From Telopea speciosissima (lineage: Eukaryota; Streptophyta; Magnoliopsida; Proteales; Proteaceae), in contig NC_057924.1 of the NCBI RefSeq assembly GCF_018873765.1, forward strand, positions 7,502,001 to 7,566,000: DNA of 64,000 bases. Reading direction: 5' to 3'. Below the pieces are notes generated by a model. That model was given only the letters and a program-made list of their open reading frames with translations, did not search any database and was not told the origin of the DNA. Position numbers and translations under genes: made by a program. Of the stretch, positions 63,941 through 64,000 are shown piece by piece. Every line of letters begins with the position of its first letter. Position 1 is the first letter of the stretch.

Positions 63941-64000
63941 GAACTCTTGCCACTAAGATTTATAGAAATTGTTGTACACATTAGGGGTATGTAATGGAAT

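Overview
The window is plant nuclear DNA, almost certainly from an angiosperm. It holds three-exon gibberellin 2-oxidase genes with GT-AG introns, a plant-type cytosolic ribosomal protein gene L27a, Ty1/copia elements with short LTRs, many 5'-truncated LINEs, tRNA-derived SINEs and hairpin MITEs. I cannot name the species. Roughly nine tenths of the window is transposon-derived or AT-rich non-coding sequence. No bacterial, organellar or CRISPR-like feature was seen.

The main content is a decayed tandem array of C20-type gibberellin 2-oxidase (GA2ox7/8-like) genes, all on the + strand. Copy A (2344-10219) and copy C (47507-55757) are complete: exons of 464 or 461, 322 and 231 nt, giving 338 and 337 aa. 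Each has a first intron of about 7 kb packed with mobile elements. Copy B (18599-19059) keeps only exon 1. Copy D (58023-58082) is a 60-nt exon-2 stump with its flanks. If both intact genes work, they would inactivate C20 gibberellin precursors in the cytosol as 2-oxoglutarate/Fe(II) dioxygenases.

Region by region. 1-2343: LINE relics, a hairpin and the copy A upstream region. 2344-10219: gene A. 10220-14650: hairpin MITEs, an LTR-like promoter segment and a hAT-like element. 14655-31225: duplication unit B (SINE, captured promoter-like and exon-like fragments, copia gag relic, exon-1 pseudogene, nested hAT-like elements), ending in a young, apparently intact copia element at 26029-31088. 31226-41964: a partial duplicate of the intron segment (B2), split by a 6.1-kb degenerate LTR element at 31824-37922. 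41965-55757: unit C with gene C. 55760-57640: a hairpin and a LINE. 57930-59600: unit D, paralogous to the 3' end and downstream flank of gene A. 59800-60532: ribosomal protein L27a with a typical promoter. 60540-64000: no gene seen.

Comparing the paralogous units by eye gives several pre-insertion (empty) sites, which allow insertions and duplications to be ordered. A 54-nt stretch inside the L27a coding region has every second base replaced by N; the bases still visible fit the conserved family sequence at all 18 codons. I found no clearly new multi-gene system. The most interesting material is the history of the GA2ox array, the repeated arrival of foldback elements beside its splice sites, and the layered nested insertions.
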